Positions 1 to 8,250 are shown, counted from the first letter of the stretch. The stretch is DNA of 64,000 bases from an uncultured Acetatifactor sp. (GCA_910586215.1 CAJUGH010000017.1:24257-88256); one strand, 5' to 3'. The notes: generated by a model not told the origin, from the sequence alone. A program made the numbers and translations.

Positions 1-1463
1 CACTCCTGGTACTGCTATGGCTTGGCATTGTGCTGTACCTGACTGTAACGGCAGGGATGGTCCAGGAGGAAGAAGGACAGAGGGTATGGTACTTGAACCG
101 CTTTGACCATATCTGGACAGAAGTGCTGGTGCTCCTGGGAATCCTGTTTGGCTGGGGCGGTGTGTGTGGGTATCATAGGATCCTGGATATCGCTGCCACG
201 GCAGGTGTGGTGCCTGCGGAGGTCATGGGCATCCAGCTTACCGGATTCTACCACTATGGCATCTTTGGCATATATGGCATGTATGTGAGTCTGTCAGCCT
301 CCATTGTCTGGTACAGCCTGGTACGCAGACTTAAGGTGGGAAACCTGTGGACGGACAGCTTTGTGTACAAGGCCTGCCAGGGAATGCACAATGTGGTGCT
401 GTTCATATTCCGGCACAGGAATTCCGTCATCAGTACCCTGGTGCCCTATAACCTCTTCCTGTTTGTCAATCTGGCAGGCCTGGTGACGGCATACCAGATA
501 CAGGAGAAGTCCCTTGCACTTATGGCTGTGCTTTTTGGCCTGGTGCTATTCAACGGAATCATAGGGGTACTGGTCTTTCGGAAGAATGCGGAGCGCACAG
601 AGGTGGAAGAGGGAATCCGACGGATCCGGGACGGTGAAGTGGAGTACAAGGTGGACCTGTCCAGCATGCACGGTGCCAACAGGGAACTGGCAGATGCGGT
701 CAACAATATCGGGGAAGGTATCCTTAAGGCCGTACAGACCAGTATGAAGGATGAACAGATGAAGACAGACCTGATTACCAATGTGTCCCATGACATCAAG
801 ACACCTCTGACCTCCATCATCAATTATGTGGATCTGCTGAAACGCTTAAAGATAGAAGAAGAGCCAGCCAGGGGCTATATAGCCATCCTGGATGCCAAGG
901 CCCAGCGGCTGAAACAGCTTACGGATGACCTGGTGGAAGCATCCAAGATCTCCTCCGGCAATATAGAACTGGAGCAGGAGAAACTGAACCTGACGGAACT
1001 TCTGAAACAGGGTATCGGGGAATTCTCCGAGAAGCTGGAGGAAAGCGGTCTCCAGGTAGTCTTCGAAAAAGAGGACACCTCTGCCTATATTTATGCGGAC
1101 AGCCGGCGTATGTGGCGGGTGGTAGAGAACCTGTTCCACAATATCTGTAAATACGCCATGGAAGGAACCAGGGTCTATATCGACATAGAGATACAGGGGG
1201 GACAGGTCTGTGCCTGCGTGAAGAACATTTCCAGACAGCAGATGAGCATCCAGCCCGAGGAACTGACGGAGCGGTTCATCCGTGGGGATTCCTCCAGGAC
1301 CACGGAAGGAAGCGGCCTGGGACTGTCCATTGCCAAGAGCCTGATCCAGGTCCAGGGAGGCACTTTCCAGATCCTGTTGGACGGGGATCTGTTCAAGGTG
1401 GAGTTCTCTTTTCCTGAATGGCATGGGGAGGAAGGGCTTTTACAGGAGCCGGGGGATGTTTGA
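1..1463 (+). CDS. Sensor histidine kinase, 5' end outside the window
   Basis: The reading frame is open from the window edge, so the start is missing. Visible are about four hydrophobic membrane segments in the first 180 residues, a HAMP-like linker, a dimerisation/phosphoacceptor box with the motif SHDIKTPLTSI (His at about nt 790), and an HATPase domain with the N-box VVENLFHNICKYA and the G-box GSGLGLSIAKSL near the end. This is the layout of a membrane sensor kinase that autophosphorylates on His and passes phosphate to a response regulator, which probably lies upstream outside the window. A terminator-like hairpin follows, and an ABC exporter pair lies 170 bases downstream on the same strand, so the kinase may control that transporter (inference). 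The trigger is not visible. Confidence 0.9.
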   Translation, partial: LLVLLWLGIVLYLTVTAGMVQEEEGQRVWYLNRFDHIWTEVLVLLGILFGWGGVCGYHRILDIAATAGVVPAEVMGIQLTGFYHYGIFGIYGMYVSLSASIVWYSLVRRLKVGNLWTDSFVYKACQGMHNVVLFIFRHRNSVISTLVPYNLFLFVNLAGLVTAYQIQEKSLALMAVLFGLVLFNGIIGVLVFRKNAERTEVEEGIRRIRDGEVEYKVDLSSMHGANRELADAVNNIGEGILKAVQTSMKDEQMKTDLITNVSHDIKTPLTSIINYVDLLKRLKIEEEPARGYIAILDAKAQRLKQLTDDLVEASKISSGNIELEQEKLNLTELLKQGIGEFSEKLEESGLQVVFEKEDTSAYIYADSRRMWRVVENLFHNICKYAMEGTRVYIDIEIQGGQVCACVKNISRQQMSIQPEELTERFIRGDSSRTTEGSGLGLSIAKSLIQVQGGTFQILLDGDLFKVEFSFPEWHGEEGLLQEPGDV

Positions 1464-1527
1464 CAAGACTGTCCCTTGTCTGGCTGCAGCAGGGGCAGTA
1501 ATATAGATGTTGTCGTATTTTGGAAAA

Positions 1528-1557
1528 CAGGAGCCAGTGCCAGCTCCTGCTTTCTTT
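1528..1557 (+). terminator. Rho-independent terminator after the kinase gene
   Basis: A perfect 7 bp stem, CAGGAGC (1528-1534) with GCTCCTG (1543-1549), and an 8-base loop are followed by a T-rich run (CTTTCTTTTT). It sits between the kinase stop and the next ABC gene. Confidence 0.7.
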
Positions 1558-1632
1558 TTGCGCAGACAATGAGCCAGGTGGTGGCATCAGTGGACTGGTA
1601 AGAAAGACAGAATATGGGGTAGAGGGGGTATC

Positions 1633-3186
1633 ATGATGAAATATACAGTCGGGAAGATCAGTCTGATGGCCGCATTGCAGCTTTTTTCTGCGGCGGCCCT
1701 CAGCGGGTTTGTGTACTGGGAAGCGCTGCTCATTGGTAGCCTGGAGGAGCAGGGGATGGATGGGGGAATCCTCCTGGTGACAGGGGGACTTCTGCTGGGG
1801 TACATGGCGCTGGAACTGGTGGAAAATTATGTCCGGGAGGAGGCCTATGCAAGCCTTTCGGCACGGGCCAAGGCCAGCCTGGCCAGGACATTCCTGCACC
1901 AGGGCGGCTCTTCTTACGCCAGCCGGGGACGGGAGGAGAAGGTGGCTTTCTTCACGGAGAAGCTGGAGGCCGTGCTCTCCGGATATTTTCTGCTGGGGCC
2001 TTATCTTCTGAAGCAGATGGTCTTGATGGTCATATCCTGCGCCACCTTGTTCTATATCAGCTGGCAGTGCGGCCTGGCGGTAACGGGCGCAGTGCTATGC
2101 TTCGGCGTGGCCAATCGCCTTGTATCCAGGGACCTGCCCCGCAGGCAGGATATTCTCCAGGAGAGCCGCACAGCCCTGGTGGACCAGGTGATGGAACTGC
2201 ACAGAGGGTACGGGGAGATCCATATCAACCAGATGGAAGCCTTGGCAGAGAAGGAATTTGACGGGATCAACCGCCGGGAGGAGCGGGCGGCCCTGGACTA
2301 CCAGGCAGGCCTGCTTTCGGTGGAACTTATGGGAATCGGCCAGAACATGGCAGTGTACATCTTGATCCTGGTGGTAGGCGGCTGGCTGGCCATGGGTGGC
2401 ATGGTGGGTCTGGGCGTGCTCCTGTCTGCCGCGGAGCTGTCGGTGCAGGCCCTGGGCGCCTGGTCCATGCTGACCCGGCTGTGGGGCCGTGTGAAGGGAA
2501 CACAGGGGCTTAGGAAGGAACTGGAGGACTATCTGCGCCAGCCGGAACAGCCCCTTAGGCAGACCCTCCCGGGAGAGGGGGACATCCTCCTGGAGGCCAG
2601 ACAGCTTCGGTTCCGATTTGAAGAGGATACGCCCCTGCTGGAAGGGGTGGACTTTTCCATCCGGCCAGGAGAAAAATATCTGATCATGGGAGACAGCGGC
2701 CAGGGGAAGAGCACTTTTCTGGAACTTCTCACCGGACACAGGATGCCCCGGGAAGGGGTGTTAAACTGTTATACCCGGGAGATTGCCTATCTGCCCCAGG
2801 AGCCCTTCCTGTTCGCAGGCTCCCTAAGGGAGAACCTTACCCTGGGGGTTGTGATGGAGGAACAGGCCCTTACGGACATGATTCGGAGCCTGGAACTAGA
2901 TCTGTCTCTGGACATGCCTGTGGAGGATGGGGGCGGGAACCTGTCCGGGGGACAGAAGGCCCGGATCGCCCTGGCCAGGGCACTGCTGGCAGAGCCTGAG
3001 CTGCTCTTTGCCGATGAACTGACTGCCAACCTGGACCAGCATCTGGGAGAACAGGTGGAGAGACTTCTGCTGACCAGGTATCCCCAGATGGCGTTGTGCT
3101 GTGTGGCACACCGGACCTATGCGCCGGAGGGATATACTGCGGTACTGCGCCTGGCACAGGGTGGGATGAGGGAGGTGACACCATGA
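1633..3186 (+). CDS. ABC transporter, fused membrane and ATPase domains (first subunit)
   Basis: A 517-residue half-transporter: an N-terminal membrane domain of about 300 residues with several hydrophobic helices, then a nucleotide-binding domain. The NBD shows Walker A GDSGQGKST, a Q-loop near LPQEPFLF, the signature NLSGGQKARIALARAL, Walker B LLFADE with the catalytic Glu, and a switch His in CCVAHR. It is somewhat shorter than typical exporters of this type (570-600 residues). ATG 1633 is preceded by AGAGGGGG. The stop overlaps the start of the next ABC gene by ATGA, so the two are translationally coupled and probably form a heterodimer. The substrate is unknown; a peptide, lipid or drug is possible. 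Confidence 0.88.
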   Translation: MMKYTVGKISLMAALQLFSAAALSGFVYWEALLIGSLEEQGMDGGILLVTGGLLLGYMALELVENYVREEAYASLSARAKASLARTFLHQGGSSYASRGREEKVAFFTEKLEAVLSGYFLLGPYLLKQMVLMVISCATLFYISWQCGLAVTGAVLCFGVANRLVSRDLPRRQDILQESRTALVDQVMELHRGYGEIHINQMEALAEKEFDGINRREERAALDYQAGLLSVELMGIGQNMAVYILILVVGGWLAMGGMVGLGVLLSAAELSVQALGAWSMLTRLWGRVKGTQGLRKELEDYLRQPEQPLRQTLPGEGDILLEARQLRFRFEEDTPLLEGVDFSIRPGEKYLIMGDSGQGKSTFLELLTGHRMPREGVLNCYTREIAYLPQEPFLFAGSLRENLTLGVVMEEQALTDMIRSLELDLSLDMPVEDGGGNLSGGQKARIALARALLAEPELLFADELTANLDQHLGEQVERLLLTRYPQMALCCVAHRTYAPEGYTAVLRLAQGGMREVTP

Positions 3187-4823
3187 GGAAACTGCGTATA
3201 CCCATGATACTGGCGGCTCTTCTGGGCAGCCTGCAGGGGGTGCTGGCCCTGGGGATTGCCTGGCTGTTGAAGGCGGTGGCCGACCTTGTGACCGGAGAGC
3301 CGGGCCATATGGACTATTCGGTCTTCTGCCTGGCGGCTGGTGTGTATTATCTCCTGTATCTGGCGGTCTACTGGGGAAGCAGGCGGCTGGACCAGCGGGT
3401 CATGGAGAAGATCCGCACCCTGTGGAAGCATGACCTTTTTGCAGGGCTTCTGTGGCAGTCTGAAGGGGAACATGCGAAGCACCGTGTGGGGGATGTCCTC
3501 TCCATGTTCCAGCAGCAGATGGCTACCTTGATGGAAGCCCACTATGGATCCCTGTTTGCCCTGGTGAAGAACGGGGTGGTCATGGCAGTGACCCTGGGCG
3601 CTATCCTGGTCCTGCAGTGGCAGGCAGCCTTTCTCTGTGCCGCCCTGTTCGGGGTCTATCTGCTCCTTACCAGGGGGATGAACAGGAAGCTGGCTGCGCT
3701 CCAGGAGGCCAGCATCGCGGCAGATGCAGAAGAGAGAAGCAGACTTGTGACCCTGGTGGACGGATACGGGACGGCCAGGGACTATGGCCGGGAAGCCTAT
3801 TTCCAGGGGCGGTACGGGGACAGTGTGGAGAGAAGCGCCCGGGCTTCCTTCCGTCTCAATTTCTGTTATGACCTGCTGGGACTGCTGGGCGCACAACTGG
3901 CCCCTGTCACCACCTTCCTGCTCCTGGCAGGAGGAGGCCTTCTGCTGGAGAAAGGTGCAGGGCTGACAGTGGGAAGCGTCCTGGCCCTGACCCAGCTTGC
4001 CTCTTCCATCCTAGGCCCCCTGGGCAGTATGGGAGCCATCTTGGCCAGGGTACGGAGTGTTAAGGACTTGAAGGCAGCTTTTGCCGCTTACAGGGATACC
4101 GGGGCGGAAGGGAAGCCTGGCTGGACGGCCAGGGCGAAGCTGCCCGAACTGAAGGCCATTACCCTGGAACATGTCACCTTTGGATATGGGGAGGAGCCGG
4201 TGCTGAAAGATGTATCCCTGGCTCTCCAGGCCGGGAAGAAGTATGCCTTCATCGGGGAGAGCGGCAGCGGAAAATCCACGCTCTTAAAGCTTCTTCTGGG
4301 CCAGCTTGGCCCAGACAGCGGCAGCCTGTACTGGAATGAGATCCCCTATGAGGAGATAGGCCGGGGAGATCTGCTCCAGGGCATGTGCTATGTGGCCCAG
4401 GAGCCGGTTATCTTCCGCAAGGACATCCTGGCGAATATCACCCTGGGAGAGGACGGCAGCCAGGATGGGGACAGGCTTGCAGCAGCCATGGCCCGGAGCC
4501 GGACAGATACCTTGAGGGCGGGACTGCTGGTACGGGAATTGCTTCCTCTTCCGGCCCAGGAACTGTCGGGCGGGGAGAAAAAGCGGGTGGCTTACGCCAG
4601 GGCGCTTTACAGGGACAGCCAGGTGCTGATCCTGGATGAATTCACTTCGGCCCTCCACCAGGAGCTGGCCAGGGAACTGGAGGCAGAGTTATTGTCATCA
4701 CAAGGCCCCATGGTTATCCATGTGACACATTCCCTGGATCGGGAGATGGGGGCATGTTATGACCAGGTGTATCGCCTGGAGGATGGGGTGCTGGTTCTGG
4801 TGGATGCCCCTAACGAGTGGTAA
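3183..4823 (+). CDS. ABC transporter, fused membrane and ATPase domains (second subunit)
   Basis: The start is placed at ATG 3183 because it overlaps the preceding stop (ATGA) and begins a hydrophobic helix; upstream in-frame starts would lie inside the previous gene. The 546-residue product has an ABC exporter membrane domain (about residues 1-310) and an NBD with Walker A GESGSGKST, a Q-loop at AQEPVIF, the signature ELSGGEKKRVAYARAL, Walker B VLILDE and a switch His in IHVTH. Both ATPase sites of the pair look intact, unlike many heterodimers with one degenerate site. Partner of the preceding gene; presumed exporter, substrate unknown. Confidence 0.88.
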   Translation: MRKLRIPMILAALLGSLQGVLALGIAWLLKAVADLVTGEPGHMDYSVFCLAAGVYYLLYLAVYWGSRRLDQRVMEKIRTLWKHDLFAGLLWQSEGEHAKHRVGDVLSMFQQQMATLMEAHYGSLFALVKNGVVMAVTLGAILVLQWQAAFLCAALFGVYLLLTRGMNRKLAALQEASIAADAEERSRLVTLVDGYGTARDYGREAYFQGRYGDSVERSARASFRLNFCYDLLGLLGAQLAPVTTFLLLAGGGLLLEKGAGLTVGSVLALTQLASSILGPLGSMGAILARVRSVKDLKAAFAAYRDTGAEGKPGWTARAKLPELKAITLEHVTFGYGEEPVLKDVSLALQAGKKYAFIGESGSGKSTLLKLLLGQLGPDSGSLYWNEIPYEEIGRGDLLQGMCYVAQEPVIFRKDILANITLGEDGSQDGDRLAAAMARSRTDTLRAGLLVRELLPLPAQELSGGEKKRVAYARALYRDSQVLILDEFTSALHQELARELEAELLSSQGPMVIHVTHSLDREMGACYDQVYRLEDGVLVLVDAPNEW

Positions 4824-4890
4824 ATTCGAATGAAACCGTTTGTGGAAGAGGGTGTTTTATGACCGGGATTGTTATGGGCTGATTTCTATG

Positions 4891-4922
4891 TGGCCGGGAA
4901 TCTGATGGCGGGTTCCCGGCCA
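4891..4922 (+). terminator. Strong hairpin after the ABC exporter operon
   Basis: TGGCCGGGAA (4891-4900) pairs perfectly with TTCCCGGCCA (4913-4922), a 10 bp stem with a 12-base loop. No clear T-run follows; a mobile-type repeat begins 10 bases downstream and may have replaced the original tail. Confidence 0.45.
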
Positions 4923-4931
4923 TTCGTCCGT

Positions 4932-5049
4932 GTTACTGTGAGGCGTTTTCACGCGTATTTTGCGTGACAAACCCGAGACAGTCCGCGCCAAAATGCCTGT
5001 ATTTGGCATTTTGTGTGCATTTGTTGCTGCAAACGGAGTGAACAGTAAC
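4932..5049 (-). repeat. MITE-like intergenic element, copy A
   Basis: Bounded by GTTACTGTGA on the left and GTGAACAGTAAC on the right. Its reverse complement aligns with copies at 28450-28601 and 51648-51790: it shares the blocks AATGCACACAAAATGCC, GGCATTTTGGCGCG, TCGGGTTTGTCACGC and CGTGAAAACGCCTC. It contains no ORF. It is shorter than the other full copies by a deletion near its GTTACTGTGA end, and no target duplication is visible. With copy B it makes up most of the 438-base gene-free stretch 4824-5261. Confidence 0.8.
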
Positions 5050-5166
5050 CAGGTGACGGATTCTTATTTTGTTTAGGAATTCTTATATTTGCTTCGAATG
5101 GATTCTTGTGGTATTCTATAGGTGATGTTCTGATAGAAATCATTCCGATAGTGCGCAAGGAATAGG

Positions 5167-5222
5167 CACGCCTGTATATGGCATTTTGTGTGCATAATTG
5201 CTGTGAACAAAGCAAACGGTAA
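5167..5222 (-). repeat. MITE-like element, partial copy B
   Basis: GCCTGTATATGGCATTTTG, then GTGTGCATAATTGCTGTGAAC and a degenerate end CGGTAAC. It matches one half of copy A in the same orientation, the other half being missing. It lies just upstream of the HTH-TPR regulator and could carry part of its promoter. Confidence 0.6.
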
Positions 5223-5261
5223 CGAAAGACCGACGGGAAAAACAAGGGGGAAAGAACAGGT

Positions 5262-7244
5262 ATGGAACAAAGGGAGAGGGTATATTTCCACAGATTCCTG
5301 GCAGGGATGCGGAGCGGGAAAAAAGTATCCCTGGAACAGGTTTGCAGTGGGATCTGCTCTGCCAGTATGCTGGCCAGGATCGAGGCAGGGGAGCGCCTGC
5401 CGGAGAAACTGGTGCGGGATAGGCTGCTGGAGCGGCTGGGGATCGCCAATGGAGGGTTCGAGGATTACCTGCCGGTAGAGGAATATGAAAGGTGGCAGGA
5501 CAGACAGGAACTGCTGCAGGCCATAGCAGACAGGGATGTAGAGAAGGCAACAGGATTGATTGGGCGCTATGAACAGGAAGGTTCCAGGACAGACATGCAG
5601 GCAGACAAGAGAGAGGATGCCCGGGGACTGGCCATAGAGAGACAGTTCTATCTGGCCATGAAGGCAGATTTGATGCAGTACCAGGGCGCTTCCCAGGAAG
5701 AACTTTGTGCCATATACAGGGAAGCCCTGGAACTCACCATGCCTCCTGGGGTCGCCGGGAAGAGACAGCTCTTCCTGTCAGCCAAGGAGTGGAACCTGCT
5801 GGTGGAATATGTCCACAATGGTGGAAATGTGGAATCCCTGCAAAGGAATGGAATTGAAGCGGACAAAGGGGCAGGGCTGTCCAAGGAAGCTGCCTGTCCG
5901 GGCCATGACTATAAGATCCAGGTCTATGGCCGGTTCCTTACGGCCATAGAAGATTCTGACATGGAACCGGCGGCCTTTGCCGGGATCTATCCCAAAGTGG
6001 TATGTTACCTCTTACGGGAACAGATGCAGGAACCGGAGGGACTGTGGGACTGTGCAGGGATGCTGGACATCTGTGCCAGGGCCGTGGATAAGCTGCGCTC
6101 CGCAGAGCGCCTGTACTATCTGTGCGAACTGTTGGAGGAGATGGAACAGATCCTGATCGTATACCTGGGAGGCCGGGAGCAGGAATGGATCCCTTTCCAG
6201 AAAGACGGCCTGGATTCCCTGCTTGTACAGGTACGGCAGTGGAGATGGGTTTTAACTGAAGTTTATAGGGAATATGGGATGCCAGAACAGATGCAAAACT
6301 GCTGCTACCTGTACTGGCAGTTTCAGAATTACTGTATAGGCGATGTGGTACGCAGACGCCGGAGGATGCTGGGCCTGTCCGTGAAGGAACTGTGTGAAGG
6401 AATCTGTAGCGAGAAGACACTGCGGAGACTGGAAAACAACAGGATGAAGACCCAGATGCCCATTGTGATGGATCTGTTTGAGAGGCTGGGGCTGCCAACT
6501 GAGTACCAGAGAAAAGAAATCGTCATGGAGAACTATGAAGATTATGCAATGTATAATACAATGATAAAGGCATTGAATAACAATGATACGAATGAGGTGG
6601 ATCAATTACTGGAAAAGTTAAAATCCTTCTTGGATACCAATCTTCTGATTAACAGACAGGAAATACAGCAAATAAGGATCTTAAACGAATTTCGAAAGCA
6701 GAATGTGACATCGGAAGAAGCTGTGTCTGGCATAAGGAAAACAATGGAACTCACATTACCTTGGCAGGCAGTGCAATATGCAGTGGAAGGATATATGACT
6801 TGCGGGGAACTGGGATGTCTGTACAATATTGCTATGAAAACAATAGGAGAGGAAAAAGAAGAATATATAGAACTATTAACAGGAATCTGTGAAAAGTATG
6901 TGTTTGATAAGGATATTAAAAATCATATTGATATGTATGAACTCATTATGGACGGTGTGGCAAGTTATCTAGGGGATATGGGACAGTATGAAGAATCCAA
7001 TAAAATCAGTATCTCTATTATAAGAGAAAACCTGTCATTAGGAAGAATGGGTATGCTCCATATGAGCCTATATAATATACTATGGAATAAGACCGAATGC
7101 AAAAAGAGCATAAAAAACATTCCTGTAGAACCAGACTTTTCCTCAAAAGTGGAACTACAGAAATGTATGCTGCTTGCGGGATTGTGCAAGGATTTCTTTT
7201 ACGAAAAAACATACAAAGAAAAATTGAATAAATTATCATACTGA
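5262..7244 (+). CDS. Large HTH-TPR regulator with two HTH-TPR units and a composition break
   Basis: A 660-residue cytoplasmic protein. A first XRE-like helix-turn-helix lies at about residues 7-45 (VSLEQVCSGICSASMLARIE) and a second at about 365-400 (LSVKELCEGICSEKTLRRLE). Each is followed by a long all-helical region resembling TPR arrays, so the protein reads as HTH-TPR-HTH-TPR. This recalls peptide-sensing Rgg/PlcR (RRNPP) regulators, but those are about 300 residues with one HTH. By hand count, 39 of 60 bases are G+C at 5401-5460 against 18 of 60 at 6541-6600; the drop falls just after the second HTH, so the last ~240 codons look swapped in. Directly downstream and convergent is a 59-residue secreted-peptide gene, a candidate ligand (inference). 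ATG 5262 is preceded by GAAAGAACAGGT. Confidence 0.7.
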   Translation: MEQRERVYFHRFLAGMRSGKKVSLEQVCSGICSASMLARIEAGERLPEKLVRDRLLERLGIANGGFEDYLPVEEYERWQDRQELLQAIADRDVEKATGLIGRYEQEGSRTDMQADKREDARGLAIERQFYLAMKADLMQYQGASQEELCAIYREALELTMPPGVAGKRQLFLSAKEWNLLVEYVHNGGNVESLQRNGIEADKGAGLSKEAACPGHDYKIQVYGRFLTAIEDSDMEPAAFAGIYPKVVCYLLREQMQEPEGLWDCAGMLDICARAVDKLRSAERLYYLCELLEEMEQILIVYLGGREQEWIPFQKDGLDSLLVQVRQWRWVLTEVYREYGMPEQMQNCCYLYWQFQNYCIGDVVRRRRRMLGLSVKELCEGICSEKTLRRLENNRMKTQMPIVMDLFERLGLPTEYQRKEIVMENYEDYAMYNTMIKALNNNDTNEVDQLLEKLKSFLDTNLLINRQEIQQIRILNEFRKQNVTSEEAVSGIRKTMELTLPWQAVQYAVEGYMTCGELGCLYNIAMKTIGEEKEEYIELLTGICEKYVFDKDIKNHIDMYELIMDGVASYLGDMGQYEESNKISISIIRENLSLGRMGMLHMSLYNILWNKTECKKSIKNIPVEPDFSSKVELQKCMLLAGLCKDFFYEKTYKEKLNKLSY

Positions 7245-7245
7245 A

Positions 7246-7425
7246 TCAATCTTTTTTTACATCAGATCTAGGCAGATCATTCATAGGACTACAACCGGGA
7301 TCTGGATCCTGTTCCGATTCAATACCTGGTTCCTCCGGGAGCGGGGATGGCAGGATGGGTGGTATAAGGCCGATGAAGAGCAGGGAAAATGCGGTGATTA
7401 GGGTTCTCTTAAAATAGTGTTTCAT
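7246..7425 (-). CDS. Small secreted peptide precursor, 59 residues (unrecognised)
   Basis: Short and easily missed. It begins MKHYFKRTLITAFSLLF, a positively charged N-terminus followed by one hydrophobic helix as in a signal sequence, then a proline-rich segment (IPPILPSPLPEEP) and an acidic, hydrophilic tail with a single Cys (DPDPGCSPMNDLP) ending in VKKD. The ribosome site AGGAGG lies 7 bases before the ATG, which is ideal. A promoter-like pair (TTGCCG, 17 bases, TACAAT) lies upstream on the same strand. The stop is 1 base from the stop of the convergent HTH-TPR gene. The layout resembles Phr/PapR-type or AgrD-type pheromone precursors, but no family is recognised. A role as ligand of the neighbouring regulator is inference. 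Confidence 0.6.
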   Translation of the reverse strand: MKHYFKRTLITAFSLLFIGLIPPILPSPLPEEPGIESEQDPDPGCSPMNDLPRSDVKKD

Positions 7426-7607
7426 GGTATTTCCTCCTGTAGAATTGTATGATATTTTGAATAATTGTAAGCGATAAGGGTAATGGCGGCAAGGGTCAGA
7501 GTTGTCAAAAAGAAGGTGAGAATTTTGACAATTTTGGCTCTTGTAAAGATAATAATAATAAAGTAAAATATAAATACAGCACAGAAGAGAATGTTATACT
7601 CTTGCAA
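7422..7607 (-). CDS. Possible small two-helix membrane protein, 61 residues
   Basis: The frame starts at TTG 7607 and reads through two hydrophobic helices (FCAVFIFYFIIIIF and ILTFFLTTLTLAAITLIAY) separated by a basic turn RAKIVK. Its TGA overlaps the ATG of the 59-residue peptide gene (ATGA), the usual sign of coupling, and its last codons contain that gene's ribosome site. Against it: a TTG start, no good ribosome site, and overlap with the leader of the divergent cysteine-rich gene. It may be a real partner of the peptide gene or a chance frame. Confidence 0.35.
   Translation of the reverse strand: MQEYNILFCAVFIFYFIIIIFTRAKIVKILTFFLTTLTLAAITLIAYNYSKYHTILQEEIP
7464..7492 (-). promoter_or_regulatory. 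Promoter of the 59-residue peptide gene
   Basis: On the minus strand TTGCCG (7492-7487), a 17-base spacer and TACAAT (7469-7464), about 40 bases before the ATG at 7425. Confidence 0.5.
7525..7553 (+). promoter_or_regulatory. Promoter of the cysteine-rich secreted protein gene
   Basis: TTGACA (7525-7530), a 17-base spacer and GATAAT (7548-7553). A second pair, TTGTAA-17-TAAAAT, overlaps at 7541-7569. It is divergent from the peptide-gene promoter, so one regulator could act on both. Confidence 0.5.
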
Positions 7608-7665
7608 GAGAATACAAATAGACCTAAAGAACGTATTTTATCGTAAACGTAGAAAGGAGAGACAA

Positions 7666-8046
7666 ATGAAAAAAAGGACAAAACTGCTGGTAGTATTATC
7701 TATGGTAACAATGATGATGCAGGTGCCAATTTCTGCATATGCATGTGAATGCAATGCATCACAGGGAGATGTGAGTCCACTATTCATGGGTGTAGTATAT
7801 ATCTGCGACAGGCATTTGCCAGGGGAATATGTGGAATCTGTAACACATACCTATGGTTTTCTGGGAAAATATAGTTGTGTCAAAGAATGTTATAATCGAA
7901 CTTCAACAGCAAGATGCTGGTACTGTGGTGCGATAAGTGCTAAAGAAAGTGGATATTCTCACCCTTGCTACATGATTCATAGAAGCTGTGACAAAGGTAC
8001 AGAATACGTATGTCTGGCTGACGGCTCATTGCCTGTGGATCCTTGA
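7666..8046 (+). CDS. Cysteine-rich secreted protein, 126 residues (unrecognised)
   Basis: The start is set at ATG 7666 because AGAAAGGAGAG lies just before it and a clean signal peptide follows (basic MKKRTK, hydrophobic core LLVVLSMVTMMM, likely cleavage after ISAYA). The mature part of about 100 residues carries ten cysteines, including CEC at its N-terminus, CVKEC and a CWYC pair, plus several His, suggesting a disulfide-bonded or metal-binding exported protein. No family is recognised. It lies in an AT-rich island between the HTH-TPR regulator and a solute-binding lipoprotein and has its own promoter. Confidence 0.65.
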   Translation: MKKRTKLLVVLSMVTMMMQVPISAYACECNASQGDVSPLFMGVVYICDRHLPGEYVESVTHTYGFLGKYSCVKECYNRTSTARCWYCGAISAKESGYSHPCYMIHRSCDKGTEYVCLADGSLPVDP

Positions 8047-8164
8047 TTCTTATGATCAATGTGACAAGTAGCTCAAAGCAGATATTTTTCGAATGCCACG
8101 AGAATTACATACCCTGCTGCTTGCAGCGGGGGGTGTTGGCTTTATGACAATGTAATTGATGCTT

Positions 8165-8237
8165 GAACAATATACCCTTGCCATTTACGGCGTTGCAATA
8201 TAAAAGCATCACGGTTTATGGCAGGGGTATTGTTTGA
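8165..8237 (+). other. Imperfect inverted repeat in the lipoprotein leader
   Basis: GAACAATATACCCTTGCCAT pairs with ATGGCAGGGGTATTGTTTG across about 35 bases, ending directly before the ribosome site GAAGGAGGGG of the next gene. A smaller hairpin (CCCTGCTGC/GCAGCGGGG) lies at 8110-8130. It could be a remnant element or a translation-controlling stem; no T-run follows. Confidence 0.4.
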
Positions 8238-8250
8238 AGGAGGGGTTTGT

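Noticed and set aside
5262..7244. Frameshift or gene fusion error in the regulator
   Set aside because: The frame is continuous through the composition change and both halves are helical, so a real chimera is more likely than an error.
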